From Neisseria dentiae (GTDB lineage: Bacteria > Pseudomonadota > Gammaproteobacteria > Burkholderiales > Neisseriaceae): a DNA stretch of 64,000 nt. Location of the stretch: positions 248,001 through 312,000 of the forward strand of contig NZ_CP059570.1 of assembly GCF_014055005.1 (NCBI RefSeq), written 5' to 3'. Under the pieces are notes generated by a model. That model saw nothing but the letters and a program-made list of their open reading frames with translations, searched no databases and had not been told where the DNA came from. A program made the translations under genes and the position numbers. Numbering within the stretch: the first letter of the stretch is position 1; each line of letters starts with the position of its first letter. Shown in pieces: positions 27,454 to 35,885 of the stretch.

Positions 27454-27490
27454 GGCCTCGATACTTTATATAGCCTATTAAAACAATATC

Positions 27491-28264
27491 ATGTATTTAG
27501 TTGATTCCCACTGCCACCTTAATTTCGACGGCCTAAGCAGCCGCCTGCCCGAAGTGTTTGCCAATATGGCTGAAAATCAGGTCAGGCAGGCGCTGGCGAT
27601 CAGCGTGAGCCGGCAGAGTTTTGCCGAGGTGCTGGCGATTGCCGAGACCAACGACCATATTTTTGCCACCGTGGGCGTGCACCCCGACCGGGAAGACGCC
27701 GAAGAGTTTACGGTGGAAGAATTGGTACGCCATGCGCAACACCCGAAAGTGGTGGGCATAGGCGAAACCGGCTTGGATTACCATTGGTGCAAAGGCGATT
27801 TGGCGTGGCAGCACCAGCGTTTTGTCTGCCATATCCTGGCCGCCAACCAAAGCGGGTTGCCGCTGGTGGTGCACACCCGCGATGCCGCCGCCGACACCAT
27901 GCGCTTGTTGCGCGGGCATCAGGCGCACGCGGGCGTTATCCATTGCTTCACCGAAAACGTGGAAGTGGCCAAAGCCGCGCTGGATTTGGGCTTTTATATT
28001 TCGTTTTCCGGCATCGTTACCTTTAAAAACGCCCCCGATATTCAGGCGGCGGCAAAATATGTGCCCGCCGACCGCATACTGGTGGAAACCGATGCGCCTT
28101 TTCTCGCCCCCGTGCCCAAGCGCGGCAAGCCCAACGAACCGGCCTATGTGAAATACACCGCCGATTTTGTGGCGCAGTTGCGCGGCGAAACGCCGGAGCG
28201 CATCGCCGAAACCACCACCGAGAATTTTTACCGGTTGTTTAACAAAGTGCCGAGAGCGCAATAG
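27491..28264 (+). CDS. TatD family metal-dependent hydrolase
   Basis: TIM-barrel metal-dependent DNase family. 257 residues with metal ligands readable in DSHCHL (His7, His9), GIGETGLDYHW (Glu), VVHTRDA (His), HCFTE and ETDAPFLAP (Asp). Complete length. Family members act in DNA repair or turnover; which of TatD, YcfH or YjjV it corresponds to is not certain (the size fits YcfH). Confidence 0.88.
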   Translation: MYLVDSHCHLNFDGLSSRLPEVFANMAENQVRQALAISVSRQSFAEVLAIAETNDHIFATVGVHPDREDAEEFTVEELVRHAQHPKVVGIGETGLDYHWCKGDLAWQHQRFVCHILAANQSGLPLVVHTRDAAADTMRLLRGHQAHAGVIHCFTENVEVAKAALDLGFYISFSGIVTFKNAPDIQAAAKYVPADRILVETDAPFLAPVPKRGKPNEPAYVKYTADFVAQLRGETPERIAETTTENFYRLFNKVPRAQ

Positions 28265-28307
28265 GCTTCAGGCCGTCTGAAAAAAACCGACCAACGGAGC
28301 CTGCGCC

Positions 28308-29456
28308 GTGAGCAAACCCACCCTGTTCCAAATCGACAAATCCCTTGAAAAGCCCGAGCGCGTGATGCTGGCGGGCGTGATGCTCAGCGCCGACTATACC
28401 GGTGCCAACGAGTTGCGCGAGCAGGCGTTTCAGGCGGCTTTAAACGAAGCGGCCGAACTGGTGCGGGCCGCAGGCGGCGACTTGGTGCGCACCGAAACCG
28501 CCAAGCGCGACAAAGCGCATACCGCTTTATTTGTGGGCACCGGCAAGGCGGAAGAGCTGGCCGAAACCGTGCGGCAGCACAATATCGAGCTGGTGGTGTT
28601 CAACCACGAACTCAGCCCCACGCAGGAGCGCAATCTGGAACGGGTGCTGCAATGCCGCGTGCTCGACCGTGTCGGCCTGATTCTGGCGATTTTCGCCAAA
28701 CGTGCGCAGTCGCAGGAAGGCAAATTGCAGGTGGAGCTGGCGCAGCTCAGCCACCTGAGCGGGCGCCTGGTGCGCGGCTACGGCCATCTGCAAAGCCAGA
28801 AAGGCGGCATCGGTTTGAAAGGGCCGGGCGAAACCCAGCTCGAAACCGACCGCCGCCTCATCAACCAAAAAATCACCGCGCTGAAAAAGCAGCTGCATAA
28901 CGTGCAGAAACAGCGCGCCACCCGCCGCAAAGCGCGTATGCAGGGCAATATCAAAACTTTTGCGCTGGTGGGTTATACCAATGCCGGAAAATCCAGCCTG
29001 TTCAATCGCCTAACCAAAGCTGACGTGTTGGCGAAAGACCAGCTTTTCGCCACGCTCGACACCACCGCCCGCCGCCTGTACCTCAACCATCAAACCAGCG
29101 TGATTCTCACCGATACGGTAGGTTTCGTGCGCGATTTGCCGCACAAGCTGGTATCGGCTTTTTCGGCCACGCTCGAAGAAACCGCCTTGGCCGATGTGCT
29201 TTTGCACGTTGTCGATGCCGCCCACCCCGATTTCGAGCGGCAGATGGACGATGTAAATGCCGTGCTCGAAGAAATCGGCGCCCACGAAGTGCCGCAGCTT
29301 GTTGTATATAACAAAATCGACCTGCTGCCCGACAACAAACGCCCCGCCGGCGTATTGCGCGACACGCGGGGCAGGGCGGTGGCGGTGAATGTTTCGGTTA
29401 CGGAAAATCTCGGCTTAGATGCATTGCGCGAGGCCATGATCGAACGGGCAGAGTGA
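28308..29456 (+). CDS. hflX: Ribosome-associated GTPase HflX
   Basis: GTPase that splits or rescues stalled ribosomes. 382 residues: an N-terminal HflX domain (VFNHELSPTQERNLE, a family signature), a coiled linker, then the G domain with G1 GYTNAGKSS near residue 225, G3 DTVGF and G4 NKIDLL. It starts with GTG at 28308, preceded by ACGGAG at 8 bases. tatD lies upstream. hfq is not adjacent here. Confidence 0.93.
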   Translation: MSKPTLFQIDKSLEKPERVMLAGVMLSADYTGANELREQAFQAALNEAAELVRAAGGDLVRTETAKRDKAHTALFVGTGKAEELAETVRQHNIELVVFNHELSPTQERNLERVLQCRVLDRVGLILAIFAKRAQSQEGKLQVELAQLSHLSGRLVRGYGHLQSQKGGIGLKGPGETQLETDRRLINQKITALKKQLHNVQKQRATRRKARMQGNIKTFALVGYTNAGKSSLFNRLTKADVLAKDQLFATLDTTARRLYLNHQTSVILTDTVGFVRDLPHKLVSAFSATLEETALADVLLHVVDAAHPDFERQMDDVNAVLEEIGAHEVPQLVVYNKIDLLPDNKRPAGVLRDTRGRAVAVNVSVTENLGLDALREAMIERAE

Positions 29457-29665
29457 GCGGTTCAGGCCCTGCCGGCAAGGCAAGTGTTGGAAAAGGTGGG
29501 ATAGATGGAATAGTTTATGCTTTTTTATGCCAACATCCTTTTTATACCAAACAGCCTAAGCGACTTGCAAAGGTATCATTTATTTTGCCGGAATAACGGA
29601 ATTTAAGCATTTCAGACGGCCTGATGCCTCTCAAAATTCTTTTCGACACCTCAAAACACTTGCGT

Positions 29666-29737
29666 GATGCTCGGGCTTGACCCGAGCATCCTTTGTTTTA
29701 GAAGAAAAAGGCAGATACTCGGGTTAAGCCCGAGTAT
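29666..29737. repeat. Pair of CTCGGG palindromes
   Basis: GATGCTCGGG-cttga-CCCGAGCATC (29666-29690) and ATACTCGGG-ttaag-CCCGAGTAT (29715-29737) are two short inverted repeats with 5-base spacers. A worn third copy lies at about 62717-62739. The layout (9-10 bp arms, short spacer) resembles dRS3 but the sequence differs. Confidence 0.6.
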
Positions 29738-29833
29738 GACGAAATATAATACATTCAGGATTAAAACGGCTTTTTTGCAAAGGTCTCAATCTTCAAAAAT
29801 TCCAAAATGGGCTTGCAAGCAAAAACGACAATG

Positions 29834-29950
29834 TATAGTGGATTAAAATAAGAATGCCGAAGTAGGGTAAAACGATTCTTTAGCATATCGCCCAATTGCA
29901 AGTTTGAATGCAGTTATTTCATTTCGGAGTTTTTATTTGAATTCACTATA
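29834..29950. mobile_element. Correia-like (CREE-like) element
   Basis: 117 bp beginning TATAGTGGATTAAAATAA and ending with the inverse TTATTTGAATTCACTATA form. The inverted repeats extend about 28 bases with several mismatches. The TATAGTGGATTAA ends are those of the Correia repeat family, but the interior (for example GTAGGGTAAAACGATTC) is not the usual CREE core as I remember it. Confidence 0.6.
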
Positions 29951-30013
29951 AAAAAGCGCCAGATTTTTCTGCAGGTACTCTCTTTTCCCTCTGTAACTAT
30001 GGGTTGAAACTAA

Positions 30014-30039
30014 AAATGCCGTCTTTTCAGACGGCATTT
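30014..30039 (-). terminator. Terminator of fimV/tspA
   Basis: AAATGCCGTC and GACGGCATTT form a 10-bp stem; on the minus strand it is followed by TT. The stem carries an AT-DUS (ATGCCGTCTGAA), one of few AT forms in a window otherwise dominated by AG-DUS. Confidence 0.7.
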
Positions 30040-30055
30040 ATTGTAGAAATCGGAA

Positions 30056-32443
30056 TTATTTATCCAACTCGGCAAGCATAGTTTTGGTTTTTTCCAAAAT
30101 CGTGCCGCTGGATTCTTCCAACAACTCTTGCAGGGTTTCTCTTGCTGCTTCGGGATCACCGATTTCAACATACATTTGCGCCAGTTCGTATTTGGCCTCC
30201 AGCGGAGCGGTCATACCCACGGATTCGGAGATAAAGCCGCCGTCGTCGCTGCGTGAATCGCCTTCAACGTTGATGCTTTCCCATTCGATGGTTTCCGCAT
30301 CATCGGTAGAGAGATTAACCGTGGTGCCGAAATCTTCACCGTCTTGGAAGGCAAAACCGTCGTCTTGCGGGGTGGCCGCAGTCCAAGCGGATTCGGTTGT
30401 TGCTTCGGTTACGGCAGGCTCTTCTGCCGGTGCGGTTTCGATGGCGCCAACAGTCGATTCAGAGACATGATCCGCTGTTTCGGGTTCGGCATCTTCTGCA
30501 ATTTCAATGGTAATAGGGGGCTGCTCGGTAATGGTTTCGGCTGCGGGTGCTGCCGCATCGGCTTCGTCGGTAAACGACAACGTGTCGATTTCAACCGTTT
30601 CCGCTACGGATTCCGGAGCAGTTGTGGTTTCGATTTGCACCAAAGAGAGTTCTTCAACCTGCTCTTCGCCATCAGGGGCAGCTTGGCCGGTAACGGCATC
30701 CTCAGCCTGCCCGGTGTAAAACTCAAGCGAGGCATCGTCGTCGGCTTTAGCGGAATCGCTCGGTTCGGATTCTGCTATTACGGTTGTTTCTTGGTTTGAA
30801 TCCGCATCTTCACCTGCATTGAATTCAACGGCTACATGTTGGAATTCGCTTTCGGTTTCAGGCTCGTAAACGCTTTCGGTCGATTCGATGTTATCCCAGT
30901 CGGCATATTCGCGCTTCTGGGTTTCTTCGTCTTGAGTCAGTGCGCCGGATACGATGCCGCCTTGTTCGCGGTCAATCGAACCCAAATCCAAGTTGAAGTT
31001 GCTTTCGGTTTTTTCTACGGGAGCGGCTTCGGCTTCGCTGAAGAAAATATCGTCGAAGTCGTCTTCCACATCCAAACCGTCGTCTTCGGTTTTGGTTGCG
31101 GCCGCTGTTGCAGCGGCTGCCGCGGCTGTAACCGTAGCGGCTGCCGCAGTTGTGCCTGCGGATGATTTGGCTTCGCCGCTCGGATAGGCTGCGGGCTGAT
31201 GTGTGCGGATTTCTGTTTCGGGTGCGGATTCAAGCGTTTCGTATTCGTCGTCTGAATCGGTGTCTTTGGCAATAATTTCTTTGCCGCCCTCGGTTGTGCT
31301 TTCGACGGCGGCTTTTTTCTTACCTGCCAATTTCAACAGCAGCCATAAGGCGATGGTGCCTAAGCCTGCAAACAGCAACCAACGCCATAAACCGCTGCTT
31401 TCTTCAGAAGCGGGTTGGGCAGGTTGCGGCGTTGCTGCCGGAGAGGAAGTGGCGGCGGGTTCCGAAGCTGTGCTGCTGGCAGCGGCGGTTGCCGGCTCCG
31501 ATGCTTGGGGAGCGGCGGATGCTGCGGCCGTGGTTGTGTCCGCTGCGGGAGCGGAAGCCGGGGCAGAGGCAGTGGCGGCGGTTCCGGCGGGTGCGGAAGC
31601 GGCGGTGTCAGGCTGCGATGCTTGTGCGGCTTGCTCTTGTGCGGCAGGAGCGGGTTGTTTGGCCAGGCGTTTCAATTCTTCGGAAGAAGGAATGTTCAAC
31701 ACGCGGCCAGCAAGAATCTGGTTGGCGTTACGGGTCGGGAAGATTTCCGGGTTGGCCGTCATGATGGCGGCTATGGTTTCGTGTACGCTCAAACCAGAGG
31801 GGCGGATTTGGTTGGCGATAGAGGTGAGCGTTTCGCCGCGGCTGACTTTATAGTTGCCGCGGGGCGGCTCGGATTTGCGCTCGGCTGCGGCTTGTTCGCG
31901 CAATTTTTCGCGAGCGGCCGCGGCAGCTTTCTGCTGCTCTTTGCGTGCCTGCTGTTCTTGTGTTTTTTTGGCTTTCAGTTTGGCACGGGCGGCGGCGGAT
32001 TGTTGTGTTTCTGCGCGGGTGCCGGTTTCATCGGTTTGGGCCGGTGCCGTTTGGGTGCGGCTTTCCGGCTGTGTGCCGGCGGAGCCGCTGCTTTCGGCAG
32101 GGTAGTCGGCAGGGTCGATAATGGCGGTGTATTGGCGCGATTGCGAACCTACGCCTACTTGGAATACTAAAACGGGGTCGTTTACCGGTGCGTTGGAGCG
32201 GATGTTGATAACGGCGTTATTGCCGGATTTTCTAACACTGGCGCGCAGGCTGCCGTCTGAAAGCGAGGCGTTGCCGCCGTTCAGCAGAATCCGGGCTTCT
32301 TCCCCAGTTACCGTTACCGTGCCGGAAAACGGCTCGCCGAGATTGGATTGAACGTTCAAGCCGCCTAGGCCGCCAACTGCCGAAAATGACGTCGTCAGCG
32401 CGAGGGAGGCAGCAATCAGTTTGATTTTGTGATTGTTTTTCAA
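30056..32443 (-). CDS. FimV/TspA family peptidoglycan-binding protein
   Basis: 795-residue inner-membrane protein of the FimV/TspA family, which supports type IV pilus function and polar localisation. Signal sequence, then the family opening GGLGGLNVQSNLGEPF (from about residue 24), a coiled Lys/Glu/Ala stretch, a LysM domain (YKVSRGETLTSIANQI, about 198-255), an Ala/Pro/Ser-rich linker, one membrane helix (LWRWLLFAGLGTIALWLLL, about 350), a very acidic region, and a C-terminal FimV/TPR motif (AKYELAQMYVEIGDPEAARE). The start is TTG, preceded by AGGGGA; no in-frame ATG is near. Confidence 0.88.
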   Translation of the reverse strand: MKNNHKIKLIAASLALTTSFSAVGGLGGLNVQSNLGEPFSGTVTVTGEEARILLNGGNASLSDGSLRASVRKSGNNAVINIRSNAPVNDPVLVFQVGVGSQSRQYTAIIDPADYPAESSGSAGTQPESRTQTAPAQTDETGTRAETQQSAAARAKLKAKKTQEQQARKEQQKAAAAAREKLREQAAAERKSEPPRGNYKVSRGETLTSIANQIRPSGLSVHETIAAIMTANPEIFPTRNANQILAGRVLNIPSSEELKRLAKQPAPAAQEQAAQASQPDTAASAPAGTAATASAPASAPAADTTTAAASAAPQASEPATAAASSTASEPAATSSPAATPQPAQPASEESSGLWRWLLFAGLGTIALWLLLKLAGKKKAAVESTTEGGKEIIAKDTDSDDEYETLESAPETEIRTHQPAAYPSGEAKSSAGTTAAAATVTAAAAAATAAATKTEDDGLDVEDDFDDIFFSEAEAAPVEKTESNFNLDLGSIDREQGGIVSGALTQDEETQKREYADWDNIESTESVYEPETESEFQHVAVEFNAGEDADSNQETTVIAESEPSDSAKADDDASLEFYTGQAEDAVTGQAAPDGEEQVEELSLVQIETTTAPESVAETVEIDTLSFTDEADAAAPAAETITEQPPITIEIAEDAEPETADHVSESTVGAIETAPAEEPAVTEATTESAWTAATPQDDGFAFQDGEDFGTTVNLSTDDAETIEWESINVEGDSRSDDGGFISESVGMTAPLEAKYELAQMYVEIGDPEAARETLQELLEESSGTILEKTKTMLAELDK

Positions 32444-32731
32444 ATTATGTCCCCTGTTCGAGTTTGCAGCTAGGCTGCCTGTAATATATAGACAGCATGA
32501 TATATGCTAACCGCCTACTCTGCCAAGTAAAATTGCTAATTTATGTAAACAATAAACCAGAGTTTGCAACTTTATAACCACTTTCTGTTGCGCACGGGGG
32601 AAAATCCGATAATCGGCCTGTTTTTCAGACGGCCTGTCGGTTTATTGTTACCATTGACATAAGTAATGCAAAAGAGTTCATCTGCCTGTATCATTGCACA
32701 TTGTTTTTAGCTTGGATTTGTTCGGCAAGAT

Positions 32732-33265
32732 ATGAAAATTTTAAGCGACTTAATCGCTGTGATTCTGTTTTTCGCCACCTACACGCTCACCAAAAACATC
32801 GTGTGGGCGACGGCGGTTGCCTTGGTGGTGGGCGTGTTGCAGGCCGGGTTTGCCTGGTTGAAGCATAAAAAGCTCGATACGATGCAATGGGTGGGCCTGG
32901 TTTTGATAGTGGTGTTCGGCGGGGCGACGATTCTGCTGCGTGATCCGCGTTTCATTATGTGGAAACCCACTTTGCTGTTTTGGGCGGGGGCGTTGGCCTT
33001 GGGCTTGGGGCAGTTTTTGGGTAAAAACGGCTTGAAAGCCGTGATGGGCAAGGAATTGGAGCTTGACGATCAGGTTTGGCGCCGGCTGACTTGGATTTGG
33101 GTGGCTTTTTTGGTGTTTATGGGTATTGCCAATATTGCGGTTGCCTATATGTTTACCGAAGCGCAATGGGTTAATTACAAACTGTTCGGCTCAACCGGGC
33201 TGATGGTTGTTTTCGTTATCGGGCAGGGTATGTATTTGGGCCGTTACCTGCCTCAGGAGGATTGA
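32732..33265 (+). CDS. yciB: Inner-membrane-spanning protein YciB (septation protein A)
   Basis: 177 residues with about five membrane helices, starting MKILSDLIAVILFFATYTLTKN, a family-typical opening; PTLLFW and NIAVAYMFTEAQWVNYKLFGS are also diagnostic. Implicated in envelope integrity and septation. It begins a run with a YciI-like gene, a BolA-like gene and two peptidyl-prolyl isomerase genes, the same order as in other Neisseria from memory. Four bases separate the stop from the next start. Confidence 0.93.
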   Translation: MKILSDLIAVILFFATYTLTKNIVWATAVALVVGVLQAGFAWLKHKKLDTMQWVGLVLIVVFGGATILLRDPRFIMWKPTLLFWAGALALGLGQFLGKNGLKAVMGKELELDDQVWRRLTWIWVAFLVFMGIANIAVAYMFTEAQWVNYKLFGSTGLMVVFVIGQGMYLGRYLPQED

Positions 33266-33268
33266 TTT

Positions 33269-33559
33269 ATGGAATATTATATGTTGCTGGCCACCGACGG
33301 CGAAGGGGTGCACGATGCACGTATGGCTGCGCGCCCCGAGCATTTGAAACGCTTGGAAGCCTTGCAGGCCGAAGGCCGTTTGCTCACGGCAGGCCCCAAC
33401 CCCCTGCCGGAGAACCCCGATCGGGTGTCGGGCAGTTTGATTATCGCCCAGTTTGCGTCGCTGGACGATGCCCAGGCATGGGCGGAGCAGGATCCCTATG
33501 TGGGAGCGGGCGTGTATGAAGAAATTCTGATCAAACCGTTTAAGGCCGTGTTTAAATAA
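33269..33559 (+). CDS. YciI family protein
   Basis: 96-residue YCII-domain protein (dimeric ferredoxin-like fold) with MLLATDGEGVHDARMAARPEHL and SLIIAQFASLDDAQAWAEQDPYVGAGVYE, which carries the Asp-Pro-Tyr motif of the family. Biochemical role unclear in most bacteria. Its stop overlaps the BolA-like start as TAATG. Confidence 0.88.
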   Translation: MEYYMLLATDGEGVHDARMAARPEHLKRLEALQAEGRLLTAGPNPLPENPDRVSGSLIIAQFASLDDAQAWAEQDPYVGAGVYEEILIKPFKAVFK

Positions 33560-33828
33560 TGGATATGCAGGCGATTATCGAAGGCCGTCTGAAACCGTTG
33601 GGCTTGCAATTGTGCGAGTTCCGCGACGACAGCCATCTGCACGCCGGCCATGCAGGCAACAGGGGCGGCGGTCATTATGCTGTTGTAGTGGTAGGCGAAG
33701 TGTTTGCCGGCGTGGGCAGGGTCAACCGTCAGCGCATGGTTAAAGATTCGTTGCAGGATTTGTTTTCAGACGGCCTGATACATGCCTTAAGCATCAAAGC
33801 GGTTACGCCCGAAGAATATTTCCGTTAA
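33559..33828 (+). CDS. BolA family protein
   Basis: 89 residues with the BolA core: DDSHLHAGHAG, GGGHYAVVVVGEVFAG, NRQRMVKDSLQDLF and IHALSIKAVTPEEY. BolA proteins bind monothiol glutaredoxins and Fe-S clusters and can act as regulators. Two opposed uptake sequences lie inside the gene, near 33583 and 33765. The start overlaps the preceding stop. Confidence 0.9.
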   Translation: MDMQAIIEGRLKPLGLQLCEFRDDSHLHAGHAGNRGGGHYAVVVVGEVFAGVGRVNRQRMVKDSLQDLFSDGLIHALSIKAVTPEEYFR

Positions 33829-33889
33829 GCCGGTTCGGCTGATACGGATTAACGTTTAATTTTGATTTCCGATAAATCAGAGAGCAACC

Positions 33890-34765
33890 ATGAAAAAATC
33901 TTATATTGCATCTGCCGCAGCGTTGTTGTTGGTGTCCGGCAGCTTGATGGCGCAAACCATCGTAACGGTGAACGGTGCGAAAATCGACAGTAAAGATATC
34001 GACTACCAAGTGAAGCTGCTGCAAAGCCAAAACCCGCAGGTTCAAGACAGCGCGATGCTGCGCCGCAACCTGACCGAACGCCAAGTAACCATGACTTTGG
34101 TGGCGCAGGAGGCGAAGCGGTTGAAGCTGGAGCAGTCTGCCGAATACAAACAGGCGCTGGAGCAGGCGCGTGCGGCGGCGAAGCAGAGCGGGGATGACAA
34201 GAAACCCGGTTTTCCGCAGCAGTGGTCGGCATTTGAAACCGCCCTGCAAAACCAAGCCTACATCGCCCATGTGTTGCGCGGCAACCCCGTTACAGAAAAC
34301 GACGTGAAAAAAGCCTACGGTGATTTCAGCAAGTTTTACCGGGGCAGCCACGAAGTGCAGTTGGGTGAAATCTTAACCCGCAATGCGGCGGACGCCCAAA
34401 AAGCCATTGCCGATTTAAAAGCCAAAAAAGACTTCAAAGCCGTTGCCAAGCAATATACGGCCGACCCGCGCGGCAAGCAGACCGGCGGCCTGAATGCCGC
34501 TTATGTGAACTTGAAAGATTTGGAACAGGGCGCGCCCGCCGTTTATGCTGCCGTGAAAAACCTGAATAAGGGCGGATACACCACCACTCCGCTGGAAGAC
34601 GGCAACGGTTTGTATGGCGTGTTTTATATTAACGACAAACGTGCCGCCAAAGTGCCGGATTACGAAACCGCGAAAAACGGCATTGCACAAGAATTGCAGG
34701 CGGCCCGGGTGGACGGCGCGATTGAGTCGCTTTACCGCAAAGCCAAAATACAAAACGCCAGATAA
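33890..34765 (+). CDS. Periplasmic parvulin-type peptidyl-prolyl cis-trans isomerase
   Basis: 291 residues with a signal peptide (cleavage after SLMAQ region), a SurA/PpiC N-terminal helical domain (VNGAKIDSKDIDYQVKLLQSQNP), and a C-terminal parvulin domain around 155-260 (VQLGEILTRNAADAQKAIADLK). It probably assists outer-membrane protein folding. Followed 18 bases later by a paralogue. Confidence 0.85.
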   Translation: MKKSYIASAAALLLVSGSLMAQTIVTVNGAKIDSKDIDYQVKLLQSQNPQVQDSAMLRRNLTERQVTMTLVAQEAKRLKLEQSAEYKQALEQARAAAKQSGDDKKPGFPQQWSAFETALQNQAYIAHVLRGNPVTENDVKKAYGDFSKFYRGSHEVQLGEILTRNAADAQKAIADLKAKKDFKAVAKQYTADPRGKQTGGLNAAYVNLKDLEQGAPAVYAAVKNLNKGGYTTTPLEDGNGLYGVFYINDKRAAKVPDYETAKNGIAQELQAARVDGAIESLYRKAKIQNAR

Positions 34766-34783
34766 GCAGTTGGAGAGAATGCC

Positions 34784-35545
34784 ATGATAAAACACAAATA
34801 CACTACTTTGGCGGCTGCGGCCGTGTTGGCGGCTGCCGGTTTGGCAGTTGCCAAAGCCCCTGAAATCGACCGCGGGCGCATCGACAGCATGGTTGCCCAA
34901 GTATTGCAACAGGCGGACAACACGCCCGGTACGCCGCGCCCCGACGGCGCGGCGATACGCAAAAACGTGATTTTGCAGCTGCAAACCGCAGAGGTGCTGA
35001 AAAACGAAGCATTCAAGGCGGGTTTGAACAAAGATGCCGAAGTGCAGAACCAGTTTAAAAACGTAGAAGCGCAGTTTTACGCCATGCAGTATGCGCTTTA
35101 TTTGGAGCGGAACACCGAAGTTAGCGAAGCGGAATTGCGTGCGGGTTACGACCGGCAGACCCGTGTGGTGAAGTTGCAGCAGGTGTATTTCCCCACTGCC
35201 GAAGAGGCGCGCAAGGCTCAGGATCTGCTGCTGAAAGGTTTGTCGTTCGACGAATTGATGAAACGCTATCCCAACCCCGAACAAGCGTTTGCCGACTTTG
35301 TCTCGCCCCAGCAGCTGCCGCCCGCAATGGCACAGCTGGTTGACGGCATGACGCGCGGCCAAGTTACCCGCGAACCGGTGAATATGGACGGAAAATTCTA
35401 TCTGTTTAAACTGGCCGCCTCCGAGCGCAACCCGGAAGCGCCGCCGTTCGAGCAGGTGAAACCTTTCCTGACGCAGCAGGTTAAGCAGCAGAAAGTTCAG
35501 GAACAAATCGAAAAAATCTTGAAAGACAACGGAGTAGGCGGTTAA
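34784..35545 (+). CDS. Second periplasmic SurA/parvulin-like isomerase or chaperone
   Basis: 253 residues with a signal peptide (AAAGLAVAKA), an N-terminal helical chaperone-like region and a parvulin-like segment (VVKLQQVYFPTAEEARKAQDLL). It resembles the preceding gene in layout but has diverged, and the parvulin active site is not clearly intact, so a pure chaperone role is possible. Last host gene before the prophage; closed by a DUS hairpin. Confidence 0.78.
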   Translation: MIKHKYTTLAAAAVLAAAGLAVAKAPEIDRGRIDSMVAQVLQQADNTPGTPRPDGAAIRKNVILQLQTAEVLKNEAFKAGLNKDAEVQNQFKNVEAQFYAMQYALYLERNTEVSEAELRAGYDRQTRVVKLQQVYFPTAEEARKAQDLLLKGLSFDELMKRYPNPEQAFADFVSPQQLPPAMAQLVDGMTRGQVTREPVNMDGKFYLFKLAASERNPEAPPFEQVKPFLTQQVKQQKVQEQIEKILKDNGVGG

Positions 35546-35564
35546 ATACCGTGGCTGTTGTTCG

Positions 35565-35596
35565 AGGCCGTCTGAAACTTTGTTTTCAGACGGCCT
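35565..35596 (+). terminator. DUS terminator at the prophage left border
   Basis: AGGCCGTCTGAAA (35565-35577) and TTTCAGACGGCCT (35584-35596) form a hairpin after the isomerase gene. It marks the last clearly host sequence before the prophage. Confidence 0.75.
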
Positions 35597-35606
35597 TATA
35601 TATTGC

Positions 35607-35674
35607 GCCCCATGTAAGGGGCATATCTTACAAACGTAAAGCCCCTTTAACTTAAACGCCAAGTGAAGGGGCTT
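35607..35674. repeat. Inverted and direct AAGGGGC repeats at the phage left end
   Basis: GCCCC-atgtaa-GGGGC (35607-35622) is followed by AAGCCCCTT (35639-35647) and AAGGGGCTT (35666-35674). Three related copies just before the first phage gene could be an origin, a Rep operator or a terminator; the sequence alone does not decide. Confidence 0.45.
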
Positions 35675-35678
35675 AATC

Positions 35679-35885
35679 ATGTTCATCGCATTCTATACCG
35701 TCAATCCCGACGATTATACTTCTCCCAAATCCTACGTTGTCCGCATTTTCAGGGATGACATTCTGATCCGCACCGTCTCTTTTCCTATTTGCAATCCGCA
35801 TAATCGCGTCAAAACCTTGAACCAAGCTTACGAATTTGGTCGTTTGGCCGTGCGCGAAATCATGGATAAGGAACTTGCCAAATGA
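35679..35885 (+). CDS. Small phage protein upstream of Rep
   Basis: 68 residues, beginning MFIAFYTVNPDDYTSPKSYVV. No family recognised. It ends inside the rep start (ATGA overlap), so is translationally coupled to rep. A similar small frame precedes the replication gene in neisserial filamentous phages as far as I recall. A role in replication control would be inference. Confidence 0.7.
   Translation: MFIAFYTVNPDDYTSPKSYVVRIFRDDILIRTVSFPICNPHNRVKTLNQAYEFGRLAVREIMDKELAK

Larger units (their letters stand above)
29457..30013. other. Repeat-rich spacer between hflX and fimV/tspA
   Basis: About 560 bases without a credible gene. It holds a worn GAGACC-type block, with TTTTTTGCAAAGGTCTC at 29771-29787 as its right end and one DUS; two CTCGGG palindromes (29666-29690 and 29715-29737); and a Correia-like element (29834-29950). 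Confidence 0.7.
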
